64,000 nucleotides of DNA, taken from positions 9,858,001 through 9,922,000 of the forward strand of contig CAJFCV020000004.1 in the NCBI GenBank assembly GCA_904066235.2, read 5' to 3'. Position numbers and translations under genes: made by a program. The stretch's first letter is position 1. Each line of letters starts with the position of its first letter. Source of the stretch: Bursaphelenchus xylophilus (lineage: Eukaryota; Nematoda; Chromadorea; Rhabditida; Aphelenchoididae). Below are positions 21,411-32,581 of this stretch, in pieces. Below the pieces are notes generated by a model, which did not search any database, was not told where the DNA came from, and was given only the letters and a program-made list of their open reading frames with translations.

Positions 21411-24400
21411 TAAGTTTTTGTTTGGAAACACAAGCGGGATGAATTAATCTTTTTTTGCCGGTTTTAGGTGCTTGTTGCCTAGTACAATATAAATTCTTGA
21501 GAGAAATTAATATTCTCTTTTCGAGGATTTCGGAGTTTATTAGACGTGAAATGTAAAAATTACTCCGCAGAAGCTTTATTTTCCCGAGCACATGTCATGA
21601 AAGACGACAAAAAATATTTTTTTTTGTCTGGCCGGTTCCTCATTTTACGTGTTCTCTCAAAACAACCCGTCAAACATCTAGGCTCTCAACTGAAAGCGCG
21701 AGCTAAAATTTTGGGACAATATAATATCATGTTGCCGACATGTGTGTGCTAAATTTGCAGAAAATCGAACGCCCCTATACATAGAATACCAGTTTCCAAA
21801 TTTTTTTGATGATTTGGGAAATTGAATTCTTGAATTCAATTGCAAAAACCTATGATTAACATTCCATACCAATCTCGTTGAAGCGAAATTATTACCGAGT
21901 ATAGAAGGAATTAATTAGTTTGTTGAATTCGAAATTAATTAGAGGTCGCAAAAATGTGTCGACTTGGCTTTCACCGCGTGCCTTAGTCAATAAAATTTGC
22001 CCTGAGGGCACACTAAGGTCACTGAGTGAAGGCCAAGAAAAGAGCATTTCGAATGGTAGTGCAGCGGTAGCAGTAGTAATAGTAGGCCGAATTGTAGGAA
22101 TGTAGAGAAATATGGCGTTTCCAAGGCAATTTTTATTTAGAAATAAAGTTTTTTTTAAAATCATGGTCGTCAGATTTTCTTCAAATTTTGCTCACATGGT
22201 ATAGCTTGGATGTCCATCATCTCCTGAAAATTTAAGCTGGCAATTGGCTTTGAGAGCCGAGATATTCAACGATTTTTTGAGAGAGCACGTGAAATGAGGA
22301 GAGACGACCAGACGAAAAAAATTTTCAAAAAATCAACCTTTTATTGAGTTATACTATCAAAAAAATAGCAAAAAACTAATGTTTTTTTGTCAAATTTTAG
22401 CGAGTTTTTCCTGAAAAGAAACCATGTTCCGTGGGAATGCTGTTTACGGCATGAGAAAGCGAGTGACAATTTTGAATTTTTCAACAAGAAAAAATATATA
22501 TTTTTCCCACTTTTCACCGAAAAATCTCGATTTTTGTCTGAAGGCGCGAACCAAAAAACCTGTCCTACAAAGATTTGTCCTACAAAAAATTTGGTGTAAA
22601 TAGACAACTAACTTTATCACAATATGACGGAAAACGAAAAAAAGTATTTAACAAATTTTCTGCCCCTTTACGGGCATTTTAGTTGTTGTACCGAGGTGCC
22701 ACTGTATTTGACAAGTACAGCGCCCAGCATTCAAAATGGCAAAAATATAAAGTTCGAGCGGCCCCTAGAAGCTAAAAAACGGGAAATAAAGAAAACACGA
22801 AAAGCCGGTCGTTTCGGCCAACTGAAGTTCATGGCCATTTAGGGAAGTTTGGGCGAGTAAAAGCCGACGAGAAGAAAACTCTACTAGAGTTTGGGGAATT
22901 AGAATTCCGCAAGCTTGGGTTTAATGGAATGACGGCAATTTGCAAAGTCGAAAAGATTGATTTTCACTGAAATCATCGAATTTTATTCTAATATTGTCAT
23001 TTAAAAATTTTTCGTTTGCAACTTCGTGCTATAAGCCACCTAACTTTTGCAAGGAAAAAGTTAAATTTAGCTCAGCCAGATGCTGTAAACAGTTGGCAAA
23101 GTTGTTTGTGAATAATATTGAGGGCTGGAAAGGAAGTGAGAGCTTTAATATAATTATTGATGCCATGGAAACCGGTGGTTAGCCAGGAGGCGAGAAAATT
23201 GGAGAGCTAGAAGACACGAGGGAAGGAAGCGGGAAAATAGGGCAGAAAAATGAGAGAGGCGAGAGGGCTCGCCGAATTTACTCAAGTAAAGATACAGTTT
23301 CTCGGAGAATTCACAGCAAGAAAAGTTACATATTTTTGACATTCGTAAGTATACTCAAAACTGGCTGAAAGTCAACACTTTCTTCTGTCCGCTGGAATTA
23401 TAAATCTCTGTCTTATAAAAATATGTACATTGGGAGAGCTAGAATTAGCCAATCCCACGGGAAAATAATGCATTCGCCGGGGAATCGGCTAAGCCTCAGC
23501 AATTTCTAGCCACAAACCAACCGTAGAGCCGTAGTCGACTTTGGAGTGGTACCACGGGTCGTCAGCGCAGAGTGGGCCTTGTTACGTAGCCTGTAGGTCT
23601 TCCGCCAGCTTATGGCCAAGCCAAAAAGGTAGCCATTTCTTCTACTGGAAGCTATAGGTATGTTGGACTGGGTGCAGCATCCAGATCATAGCTGGCACAG
23701 CCGCATAGGCCGCAATTTTTGTCTCTTTGGAAGAGACAAAAAGTGTGGAGATAAATGCGACCTGGAGAACGAACCACAAAGGGCCTAGTATTGATAGATA
23801 GTTGATATGATATGGCTATACCATACCAATACCTGAAAATCCACGCACAATGCAGACCCGCCAAGATACGGCACTTTTTCGTGTAAATTGTAAATTTACA
23901 CGTGTAAATTAACGGCGACCAGTCAAAGTTAAAAGTTAAAAGTGGCCCGAAAAGAACTTGAAACCGAAAATTTTTTAGTTTGTACCAACCTTTCCACGAG
24001 CTTTGCACACTTACTATTTTTCAGAAATAGCAGAAAATTAAGCCTTAGGTATTCTTAGTCAATTTATTTAAATAAAAATCGAAAGCCCATGCTCAGAATT
24101 GAAATTTGCTAAAGGCTGACTTTATTTTTCAGTCAGTCGAAAGGGCAATCTCTCCCACAGCTTCAATGAACTTCCTCGTATTCAAATTTGGCCCCCAACT
24201 CACCGTCCTTCCACTGCAGCAAACTCATTTATTTTGGGTACTTATAAAAGACGCATGGCCGGCGGACGAAACCCCCGCCACCCAAGCGGCGAAACCCAGG
24301 CCCAAATAAAGTGCGGATTCATTAAGGGAAGGGGGGCCGGGGCAATAGGGGGGCGCCGGGACTCTCGAAAAAAGCGAAAAAAAGCCAAGGGGGCATGTGC

Positions 24401-27400
24401 CAGGGCCGTCTCGCAATTAATTCGAGCCATGGAATATCCGTTTTCCTTTTTCGCTTTTTATGGAAAAAGCCCCCCGAAACATCTGTCCCCGTCCTCGTTT
24501 TCTCCGGCCCCCTCTCGCGGCGTGCTGGTCCGTCGCATGCGTCCGGTTATAAGGCAGCATGCAATCGGATTAAACCCGCTGAATATCCGAGTGTAAATCG
24601 AGAGCAACGGCCTCGTATTAACCCACATCATTAGGTAGATATTGCGGATGGACGGCGGCGTGGGACAAACGGCGAAATTGCAGATTGGCACCAGGTGAAA
24701 CTTCGAGTAATATGAGGGAAAATGAGACCAATTATAAGAATGAGTATGTACTAGACATGGCTCTGCGGCCGGGCCGGGCCGAAAATTGCGAATACGCTAA
24801 CAATTGTAAGAACTCTGAGACAAAAGCCGTCAAATTTGCCGGGATTTGCTACGTTTCGATCTCTTCACCAAATATGAGATGGAACTGTATACAGTAAGGC
24901 ACGCTACTGTGTAAACAAGTAGAATCGCAAAATTTGAAAAATCCCAAAATTTTTCAAATTTTTTGTTAGTACGCAGTGCCAGCTTTGATCGTGAAAAAAT
25001 AAGAATTCTTTCAGCAGCTGAAGAGTTCAACATATATAAATCAATTTTCCATCAAACAAAGTCCAATAGTGATTGTAAGGACACGTTTTTTGTCCAACCA
25101 ACTCCCCTTATTTTGTGTGCTCTCTTGGAAAAATGGCACCGGAGTGTAATCCAAGCGTGACTCACATATTTTGATGTGACTTGGCTCAAAAGCGTTCGAT
25201 AGCATTGAATTCTAAATTGACTTGGCTCAAATTTATATTAATTCTTTGTAAGACCTGTTCGAGACTCCTAGTCCATGCTTGGCAGAAACAGCCGAGATTT
25301 TTAGGTCGACAGAGGCAAAAAATGTGTCTTTATTTTGTGAATTTGAGCAAGAAAAATTGCCAATTGCGACGCTTAGATTTTCTTTAAATTTTACATAGAA
25401 CATAACTCTTTCATAACAAATAAATTGCCTGCTCTCATGCGTTGTTCAGAGGTTGGCCATTTTCTGAGTTACTTCTATTTGTGTTCACAGTACAGTACAA
25501 CTCGTACCAGTTTTCCATCCACAGAATTCCAGGTTGAAGAAGCTGTCTTTCCCGTCCTTGATTATTTTCCCGAAATGGTCTATGGTATTGCATATTACAT
25601 TCATCATTGTCGCCGCCCGATCAATTCGGAAACATTAGCCACGGCGTTTTAGTTCCTCGTTGATTTTAATCAGCCCGACAGCTCCAATCACCGGAGAGCC
25701 ACAACGTTTTTTTACACCAACCGCTAATGCGAAATTCGCAGAACCTTGGGAAGAGCGGAGAGAAAAACATGGATCATTGTTATGAAATTGTGTTTTTGAA
25801 GGGAAAAGAGCGACAACTTTTGTATGTAATCAGGGAGAAACGGAAGGCGAGATTTTCCGAGAGAGAATGAATCAAGTCTAACAAGGGAAGTACTTCAAGT
25901 GCGACGCTCAGATCTTCTTTAAATTTTGGGAACAGATCAGGTATAGGTCACATATTAATCCATGAAAATTTCAGCTCAAACTTTGCAGGCACCGTCGAGA
26001 TGTTGAACGATCTTTGCAACCGAGAGAGCACACAAAGCGGAGAGCGGTGACAGAGAAAAGTACTTTGGAATGGACATGAAACTTTTCATGGTAGCCTTAG
26101 AAAAAAAGTGGCAGATTTCTTCCATCATTTCACCTAAAAATCTTGTTCGTTTATGCAAAACGCAAGTTGGGAATGTCGCATGTCTAGGAAAAAATAATCA
26201 TTGCGCCAAGACTCATTAAAACTTGAGTGCGCACATGAAGCCAGTCTGCTGTTAGCCTAAAATTATCTCAATGAAATTATGTGAAGGTTCGTTATGCACA
26301 GGCTTTGTTTTGTCGATATTTGGAGGGATTTCTATGCGTAAGAAATTATGAGGAAGTCCCTGTACTCTGAAGTTTCCAAAACGCTACCAAAAATGTCCGT
26401 TATTCGCTTCGATTCAAGAGTGTGACGTGAAATCATAAAACCCTATTTATGACCTGTTTCCGAACTGTTTAAACGGTCGTAAAATGCGAACAAGCCATAA
26501 AAACATCAGGACGGTCAGGTAGATACTAAAATTTTTACAAAATCAACAATTAATATTGGAAAAATTCTTGATGAAAATTTGCAGTGAGGGTTACTGTAAT
26601 AAGAGTCAAAAGATCAGCGGTTTTTGCACTTTCGACAAATCAAGTCTATGTCGTTGACGTCATTCTTTTGATCTTTTGTGGTCTCAATCTGAGAGGTTAT
26701 TATAGAAATGTTGAAAACGGTTTGATCGAAAAATTAGATTTTAATCAATAAGTTCAAAAACGAAGCTATGAGAAATTACATATTGTTGCGGCCCATTTTC
26801 GGCCATTTTTGAGACTTGGACGGTTGAAAATTTCAAAATGTTGAAAATCTTGTAAAATACAAATAGAAAAGTTGGAGTATCAGTGTGTCGGGAGATGAGC
26901 GCAACGCTAGGCCAATCGCGTCGCTGAAGTGAGAAGCAATTTGATTTTGCCGCGACACAATTCATTTTCACGGCGACTGTCGAAAGGCCTGACAACCCAG
27001 TAACGACACAAGACGAGAGCTCAAGAGTCAAGTGATTCATTCAGGGGAAAGGAGGCCTTTTATAGGGAAGCCCCACGTAGGAAAGTACAATCAAATTTGA
27101 ATAAATGCAGATCGTTCCTCGTGGGAAAATCCTGGAAGCTCGGTCGTTCCGCCTCACAGCGACGATGCCATTCAAGTGTTCGTTATTTTCCCGACAGATT
27201 GACACGTATAAAGCCTGCTAGACTGCGTCATCGCTACATACTGAATCATCATCTTATAAGAGATTTGCAAATTTGTCCAACTTTTTTTTTGGCCACGTTA
27301 TCTCCGAAACCTTTTGCTTTCTGTCGTCTGCAAATTTCGTCGATTATCTCGATTACTGCTATGAAACAAAGGGTCAGATTCCCATGTTATTAAAGACCCA

Positions 27401-27773
27401 CATTGCTTGTTCTTATGCAGTTAAAAGATTTAGCTTTCTAGCTTTCTCTTGAAAAAAATTGATGCTTCTACATTGACCTTTTTCGCTGACTCACAATACA
27501 TCCAAAAATCGGATTCTAAGCTCCTGTAATTCCCTCTTGATCTCCATTCCACACAATATTCGGCAGATCACCTTTATCTCCCTGATTTGTATTCGTGGGA
27601 AGGCGCAATAATATTTACTTCCCCTAAATTGTTTAATTTCTCTTCACTTATAATCGCTATTTTTGTTTATTGACCTGGAAATGTAACACCGACGAAGGTG
27701 GAGTAAGAAAAGAAAAAGTTACTAATTGAACGCGCTCTCCAATTACAAATCAAGGATCATCTTCGACTCGGGG
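21411..27773. other. 6.3 kb without a convincing gene
   Basis: Mostly AT-rich DNA. Decayed family D sequence can be made out near 21540-21780, and a partial family D copy lies at 25880-26130. Sequence related to family C lies at about 26880-27000 and 27160-27205. GC rises sharply at 24235-24690 (runs such as GGGGGGCCGGGGCAATAGGG) with open frames in several frames on both strands, which points to low stop density rather than a gene. A distinct block at 23460-23780 shows no open frame or known RNA fold. Confidence 0.5.
25880..26130. repeat. Family D foldback, left half only
   Basis: It begins CTAACAAGGGAAGTACTTC and then AGTGCGACGCTCAGATCTTC, as in complete copies. It continues through the GCACCGTCGAGATGTTGAACG and GCGGAGAGCGGTGACAGAG blocks. 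The matching right arm and terminus are missing. Confidence 0.75.
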
Positions 27774-28816
27774 ATGAAATTACTAGCACTAATAAATTTA
27801 TGGGCCGCTAATCTTTTTGTGTTTGTTAATGCATACTATAACAGCTATTATAACCAAGGTAAGAGTGCGAGGAATGATTTGCATAGTGCTATCTTTACAG
27901 GGGAAATACCCCAAGTGCGACGCTCAGATTTTGATGAAACTTGTAACAAATTTAGAGTAATTTTTTCTATGACATATGCAAATATCCTAGCTTGTGCTTT
28001 GCAGAAATAACCGAGATTTTTAGATCGAGAGTCGCCGAAAATTTGAAAATTTTTGCCGAATTTCGTCACAAAAATTCTCATGCCTATTTCTACCGTAAGG
28101 GGTAATGTCTCCACAAAAAATCATTTTTTGCAACTAGCAAAGTTATGGCCAAAAAGTGTTTTTCTCCTTGCAGGCGCAGGCTAATTATTCAACGATCTTT
28201 TTGGTCGAGGGGATACGCGAAATGCAGAGAGCGGCCAGAGAGGAAATGCTGTTTGACTATACCGTTGCTAGTTTTGATTGGAAAAAATTAATTTTCTGTG
28301 GAAGCACTGCCCTCTACTGTAGAAACAGGTGTGAAACATTTCATGCCAACACACAAGAAAAGTGCCAAGCCGCATTTTTTTTCTGGCTTTTTGCCCAAAA
28401 AATCTCAGTCGTTTCTGCAAAGCGCAATCAATGGGTCTCGAATTTTATATTTTCAGAAAAAAATATCTTAATTTATACCAAGTTTCGTCAAAATCTGAGC
28501 ATCACATTTATAAGACTTCTCCCAAAAATAAGGACCTTTTTTACTGCCTTACCACTGCCTCATGCATTCTTTTTTTTCAGGTTACAACTACAACTCCTAT
28601 CAAGACTCCACAAACTGCCAATACAATTACTATGGATGCGGCGCCTACAACAATATAAACTATGACTATTATTATCAGCGATACGAAAACTACCATCCAA
28701 GCTACACTGCCACCGGATATTACTCAGGCTCTCGTGGCTCTTACTATGGCACCCCGGGAATTGCGGGGCTGTGGTTGGTCTGTCACAGCTGCGGACGGAA
28801 TGGTGGGGGGAAATGA
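27774..28816 (+). CDS. Secreted Tyr-rich peptide with WLVCHSCGR C-terminus (copy 1)
   Basis: Two exons, 27774-27858 and 28581-28816, give 106 residues. The start is the ATG followed by MKLLALINLWAANLFVFVNA, a signal peptide probably cut before YYNSYYNQG. The mature part is rich in Tyr, Asn, Gly and Ser, with repeated YY and YN pairs and two cysteines (NCQYNYYGC). It ends with GLWLVCHSCGRNGGGK, which contains a CxxC pair. A second gene at 30800-31141 on the other strand shares the composition and the C-terminus, so this is a small gene family. I recognise no known family; it recalls nematode Tyr/Gly-rich secreted peptides (cuticle-associated or antimicrobial), which is only a guess. The intron carries a decayed family D foldback. 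AATAAA is at about 28940. Confidence 0.75.
27898..28530. repeat. Family D foldback, decayed, in the peptide gene intron
   Basis: The left end is GGGGAAATACCCCAAGTGCG followed by ACGCTCAGATTTTGATG. The interior has GCAGAAATAACCGAGATTTT and GCAGAGAGCGGCCAGAGAGG. The right end is worn (AAAATCTGAGCATCACATTT). It occupies most of the 722-bp intron. Confidence 0.7.
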
Positions 28817-30799
28817 GTTGCAATTGTTTGTACATTTCTTTGTTGATCTTTTTTTTGGTGTTCAATTTGGTCATCTTTCTGTACAGAAAGCCTTTCACTG
28901 ACTTGGCAAATACGCGGTAAATACTTTGTATTATATACGAATAAAATTATAATATTTCCTGATTGTCAAAGTAGGTCGACTTTTACACGGAGTGCCTTCG
29001 ATTTTCTTCCTGTATATGACATATTTTTTGATTTATTCTGATACGCGTTTGTTCGTAAACTCGCTAAAGTGGTTTTTTTTGGGATTTGCACCGCAAAATA
29101 AAACACAGAGCGACCGACATGACGCTCATTTTTTGATAGTTACTTTTTTCCTTAAGTAGTAATGCAAAGTAGTAATTTTTTGATTTTTTCCATAAATATT
29201 CGATTTAGGGGGTTTCGATGGCCATTCGCGATGGTGCTGATTTCGAAAATCTTATTCATTTTTTCTGATTTGAAAGCAGCACTACCGAAAACCCCCAAAT
29301 CGAGTATTACGAAAAAATTAAAAAATTACTACTTTACAGTACTACTTAAGGAAAAAAGTAACTCACAAAAACATGAATTTCATTTTCGAAATCAACACCC
29401 TCGATTATCCTAATTTCGGCATTTGTATCGAAGAAAAATAATACTTTTCGGTTTCCCCAATCGTCCCAGTTCCAGTGCAAAGTGAACCTTTGCTTCCTCA
29501 AAGTTCAATTCGCCGAACTCACCCCAACAACTTTGATATGATTTTTCAAACATTTATCTCTCATCTTTAAACCTTCTAAGGCTTTTCGAACGCAGGAGAT
29601 CCCTCAATATCTCCACCGTTGAACGCTTGAACCCAGTCTCGGCGTTCTCCATGACTCAACCATTCCCTCGCGAAAACTCGATTCCTCGCCATTGACGATT
29701 TATCCGAGGAAAGGAAGCCGAACTCGCACCAAAAATAGCGCGAGATCAACAGCGCTAAAGACGAAGAAGAAAATAAAAATTGTGGTTTATGGTCGCGCCA
29801 CGCAACGAGAATGCAAGAGCCGGATAGCCGGGATACGGTCGAGCTCAGCGGCAAAAATTGCAGCAGGATCAAAGACGAAAGTCCGAATTTTTGGGAGAAA
29901 ATTGGGAAAAGCCAATGGAGCAATGTTTCCAGAGCTGTTTAGGGTGATAGAAAGAGAAAGGGGAATTTAGGAACGTGACATAAAACAACGTCATGGAGAA
30001 GTGTCTATGTGTACCAAGGAGTTAGTTGGTGCCATAGATACCTTTTTTAAGAGATTTCTCTTGCAAGGTAAGTCTTACCAATTGATTGGAGTTTGTAGGC
30101 GAGATCCCTAGCTCGCGCTGTCTAGAAATTACCGAGATTTTTTGATCAAGAGGTGTAAAAAAATTTATTTTATTTTTGCTTTTTTATGCTTGAAAATTCC
30201 AGGTCCAATTACTATTGTAAGTCATGGCCAAAAACTGTTCCTCGACTGACCGATTATTATCATTTTATTTGCTGTCTTGGAAACATGGCAGGCTAATATC
30301 CCGGCCGCTGCTGGAAGGCGCGAAGTAAAACTGTTGGAAATTGAGATGTGGTAGTTCGAAGCTATGAGAAATAATCAGCCGCATGAAATATCAGAACGAC
30401 GCCTTGCGGGATGTCCGATCTTCGCATGTCATAGCCATTGATGCCTGGTTCGGAATACTACTCATTTGTTCTCAATCTATGTATGGTGTTTCTATTTTTG
30501 GTTAACTTTGCGCGTGAACCTTTTTCTGCAGGATTTCTGTTGTCACGTGTTGCATTCACATCCAAAATATCGCTAGCTAGGAGTCATACAGATGTCTAGA
30601 AGAAGTTTACTTAAAACTTGTGTCATGTTTCGTCAAAGTCTGGGCGCTGTAATAGCACTCTTCTCGTTAAGCCTTATTATTACGCTGATGAAATCTTCCT
30701 CCCAAAAATAGTCCATCAAATTAACAAATATTCTTTTATTAATGTTACAGGAATCTATCAACAAATTTTTGGATTCAAATCTTCATTAACTCTTGGGTT
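28817..30799. other. Gap between the two converging peptide genes
   Basis: It holds the 3' end of copy 1 with AATAAA near 28940, a family E foldback at 29125-29465, and decayed family D-like sequence around 30020-30250 (CTAGCTCGCGCTGTCTAGAAA). Open frames at 29576-29970 on both strands overlap each other, start without splice or promoter signals and have no motif; I do not call a gene there. Confidence 0.5.
29125..29465. repeat. Family E foldback, shorter copy
   Basis: It has the same paired blocks as the INTS13 intron copy: AGTAGTAATGCAAAGTAGT against TACTACTTTACAGTACTAC, and GGGGGTTTCG against CGAAAACCCCC, with CGAAGAAAAATAATACTTTTC at the right. The outer arms of the longer copy are missing. 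Confidence 0.7.
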
Positions 30800-31141
30800 T
30801 TACCCCCGCCCACAGTTATGGCAGACCAGCCACATCCCAGCCATCTCGTTTCCCAATAACACACCGCTCTTTCCCGAACTGTACGTAGAACTTCCGCTAT
30901 ACCCGCTTGACGCCGGCTGGCTATAATAGCTGCTGTAGTACGGATAGTGGTATCGTTGGGGTCCGTAGTAGTTCGTATATGGTGGATAGTAGTAGCTTCT
31001 CTGTCCATAGTAGTTGTAGTAGCTTCCGGGATGGTGCTGATAATAGTTGCCGTAATAGTTATGATTGTAGTTGTAATTGGCATATTGAGCGGTTCCACAT
31101 GAGATCAGAAGGAAGGCCAGCGCAACGGTAGAGGATACCAT
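30800..31141 (-). CDS. Secreted Tyr-rich peptide with WLVCHNCGR C-terminus (copy 2)
   Basis: A single exon of 113 codons. Residues 1-18 (MVSSTVALAFLLISCGTA) form a signal peptide, probably cut before QYANYNYNHNYYGN. The mature chain is extremely tyrosine-rich with NYY, SYY and PYY units plus His, Pro, Ser and Gly. It ends GMWLVCHNCGRG, matching copy 1 at 27774-28816 almost exactly over ten residues (GxWLVCHxCGR). Unlike copy 1 it has no intron, and its only cysteines after the signal peptide are the CxxC pair. The two genes point towards each other and probably arose by an inverted duplication or retroposition. A TATA-like box lies about 140 bp upstream. Function unknown. Confidence 0.78.
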   Translation of the reverse strand: MVSSTVALAFLLISCGTAQYANYNYNHNYYGNYYQHHPGSYYNYYGQRSYYYPPYTNYYGPQRYHYPYYSSYYSQPASSGYSGSSTYSSGKSGVLLGNEMAGMWLVCHNCGRG

Positions 31142-32581
31142 GGTCAGAAATGGCGGTAAACTTTTGAGTTGATCAAATTGTCCAATGAAAACACCACAGG
31201 AAACCGAAGAAGGTCTTGTTTCAGCAGCAGAGCGCCTTGACTGGCTAAATCAAGACGTCTACTGACCTGTGCAGCTCGGTATCTTATATACTAGCCTATT
31301 TATTACCCATATCCGGCATTGTTTTTTATTGCATTGCAAGGCGGGCCGTTGGGCGCTGAAGCGTCAAAATCCCAGGGGTAATTTGGAGTTTATATGCCGT
31401 TCCATGTTCCAAAATAACTTGTGTGGAATTTAAGGTCGTGAAGGGATCAGAATTGGAAAACATTGGGATTTCTTGCAATCTTTTTCGTCTTTTTTGTTTT
31501 CAGTGGGAGATAGGTGTGACTAGTATATTACCAATCGCTCTAGCGCACAGAAAATCTCATTACTTTGTCGTCCATTATTTTCTCTATATCCAAAGACAGT
31601 ATTATCCATCAAAATCTTGGATTTTCTCTTTCCCTCTCTAACGCTCTCTTCTATTTCCCAAGGTATTTTCCCGCGAGCTCCGCCCACTTTCTGCTGGCAT
31701 CCCCGATCGCAAAGTGCATTCGCGAAAAATGTGAAAATCAGGGGAGTCGGCGCGAGTCTCGAGCTCGAGAGAACGGGAAAATGAGTCAGCTGAGAACTGG
31801 ATTTATTCCCTTACAAAAAGGGATTTTCCGCGGCTGCAAGAACAATCTGTTTTCCGACAAAAAAGAGAAAGGAGCTGGGAAGTTTATGAACAACTGTAAA
31901 AGTCGTAAAAGTCGGTGCAGAGGTCGGCAAGGAAGCGAATTTGCAAAAATAAGATTTTTGATTCGTTTTTTAGGGGAAGAGCTGAAAATCCAGGTCGCAG
32001 TTCGGGATTAGCCTTAGTAAGAAGCTAGATTACCAATTTGGTTGACGTTTGTTTGACCTTGCACTTTGCAGGAACAATTTTCAGTCCGAAAGCGTTTTTG
32101 CGAGTTTTCGGATGACAAATATATACCAGGCTTATTTCTGCTGCAGAAGTTCTTACAAAAATCGACTTTTTTCCAACCGAAATTGAGATATTACCTCTCT
32201 GACCGCCTTCCTCATTTTGCGTACTCTCTCGGCTCCAAAGACCATTGAATTTCTCGGCTGTTATGTAAAGCAGGTGCTGAAATTTTCAAAAATTTTTTTG
32301 TGGCCTATGCCTGACCAAAACTTAACAAAAATCTTTTTGTATACAGTTTACCTCGTCAACAAAAATCCCAAGCCTAATTAAAGCACATGTGAATTTATTA
32401 TTGCTCGTTTAAAAGTCTTGTGACAGTTGAGATCGTTGAATATTCGTTATAAAACAGGTGCTACAACAGTCTGAAAGCATTATGAAAACTCCTTTTTGGC
32501 ACTCTATTATATTTTTCTTTGTGCGTGGTTAAGTGAATTGCAGGTACGTTGAGAAGAGTTGTTTTGTAAGCGGAGGCTGCG
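31142..32581. other. Gap between peptide gene 2 and the 3' end of cha-1
   Basis: The left part is the promoter of peptide gene 2. Around 31650-31780 the sequence is GC-richer with no convincing exon. Around 32060-32280 decayed family D sequence is recognisable (TACCTCTCTGACCGCCTTCC, GCGTACTCTCTCGGC). TTTATT at 32394-32399 gives AATAAA on the minus strand, about 185 bases past the cha-1 stop, and is its likely polyadenylation signal. Confidence 0.5.
31281..31290 (-). promoter_or_regulatory. TATA-like box of peptide gene copy 2
   Basis: On the minus strand the sequence reads AGTATATAAGATACC, a good TATA element, about 140 bp before the ATG at 31141. The distance leaves room for a leader of about 110 bases. 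No splice acceptor lies right at the ATG, so this gene may start conventionally. Confidence 0.45.

Noticed and set aside
24234..24634. Arg/Lys-rich frames in the GC island near 24.4 kb
   Set aside because: They do not start with ATG, overlap antisense frames of equal length, and have no splice sites or motif.
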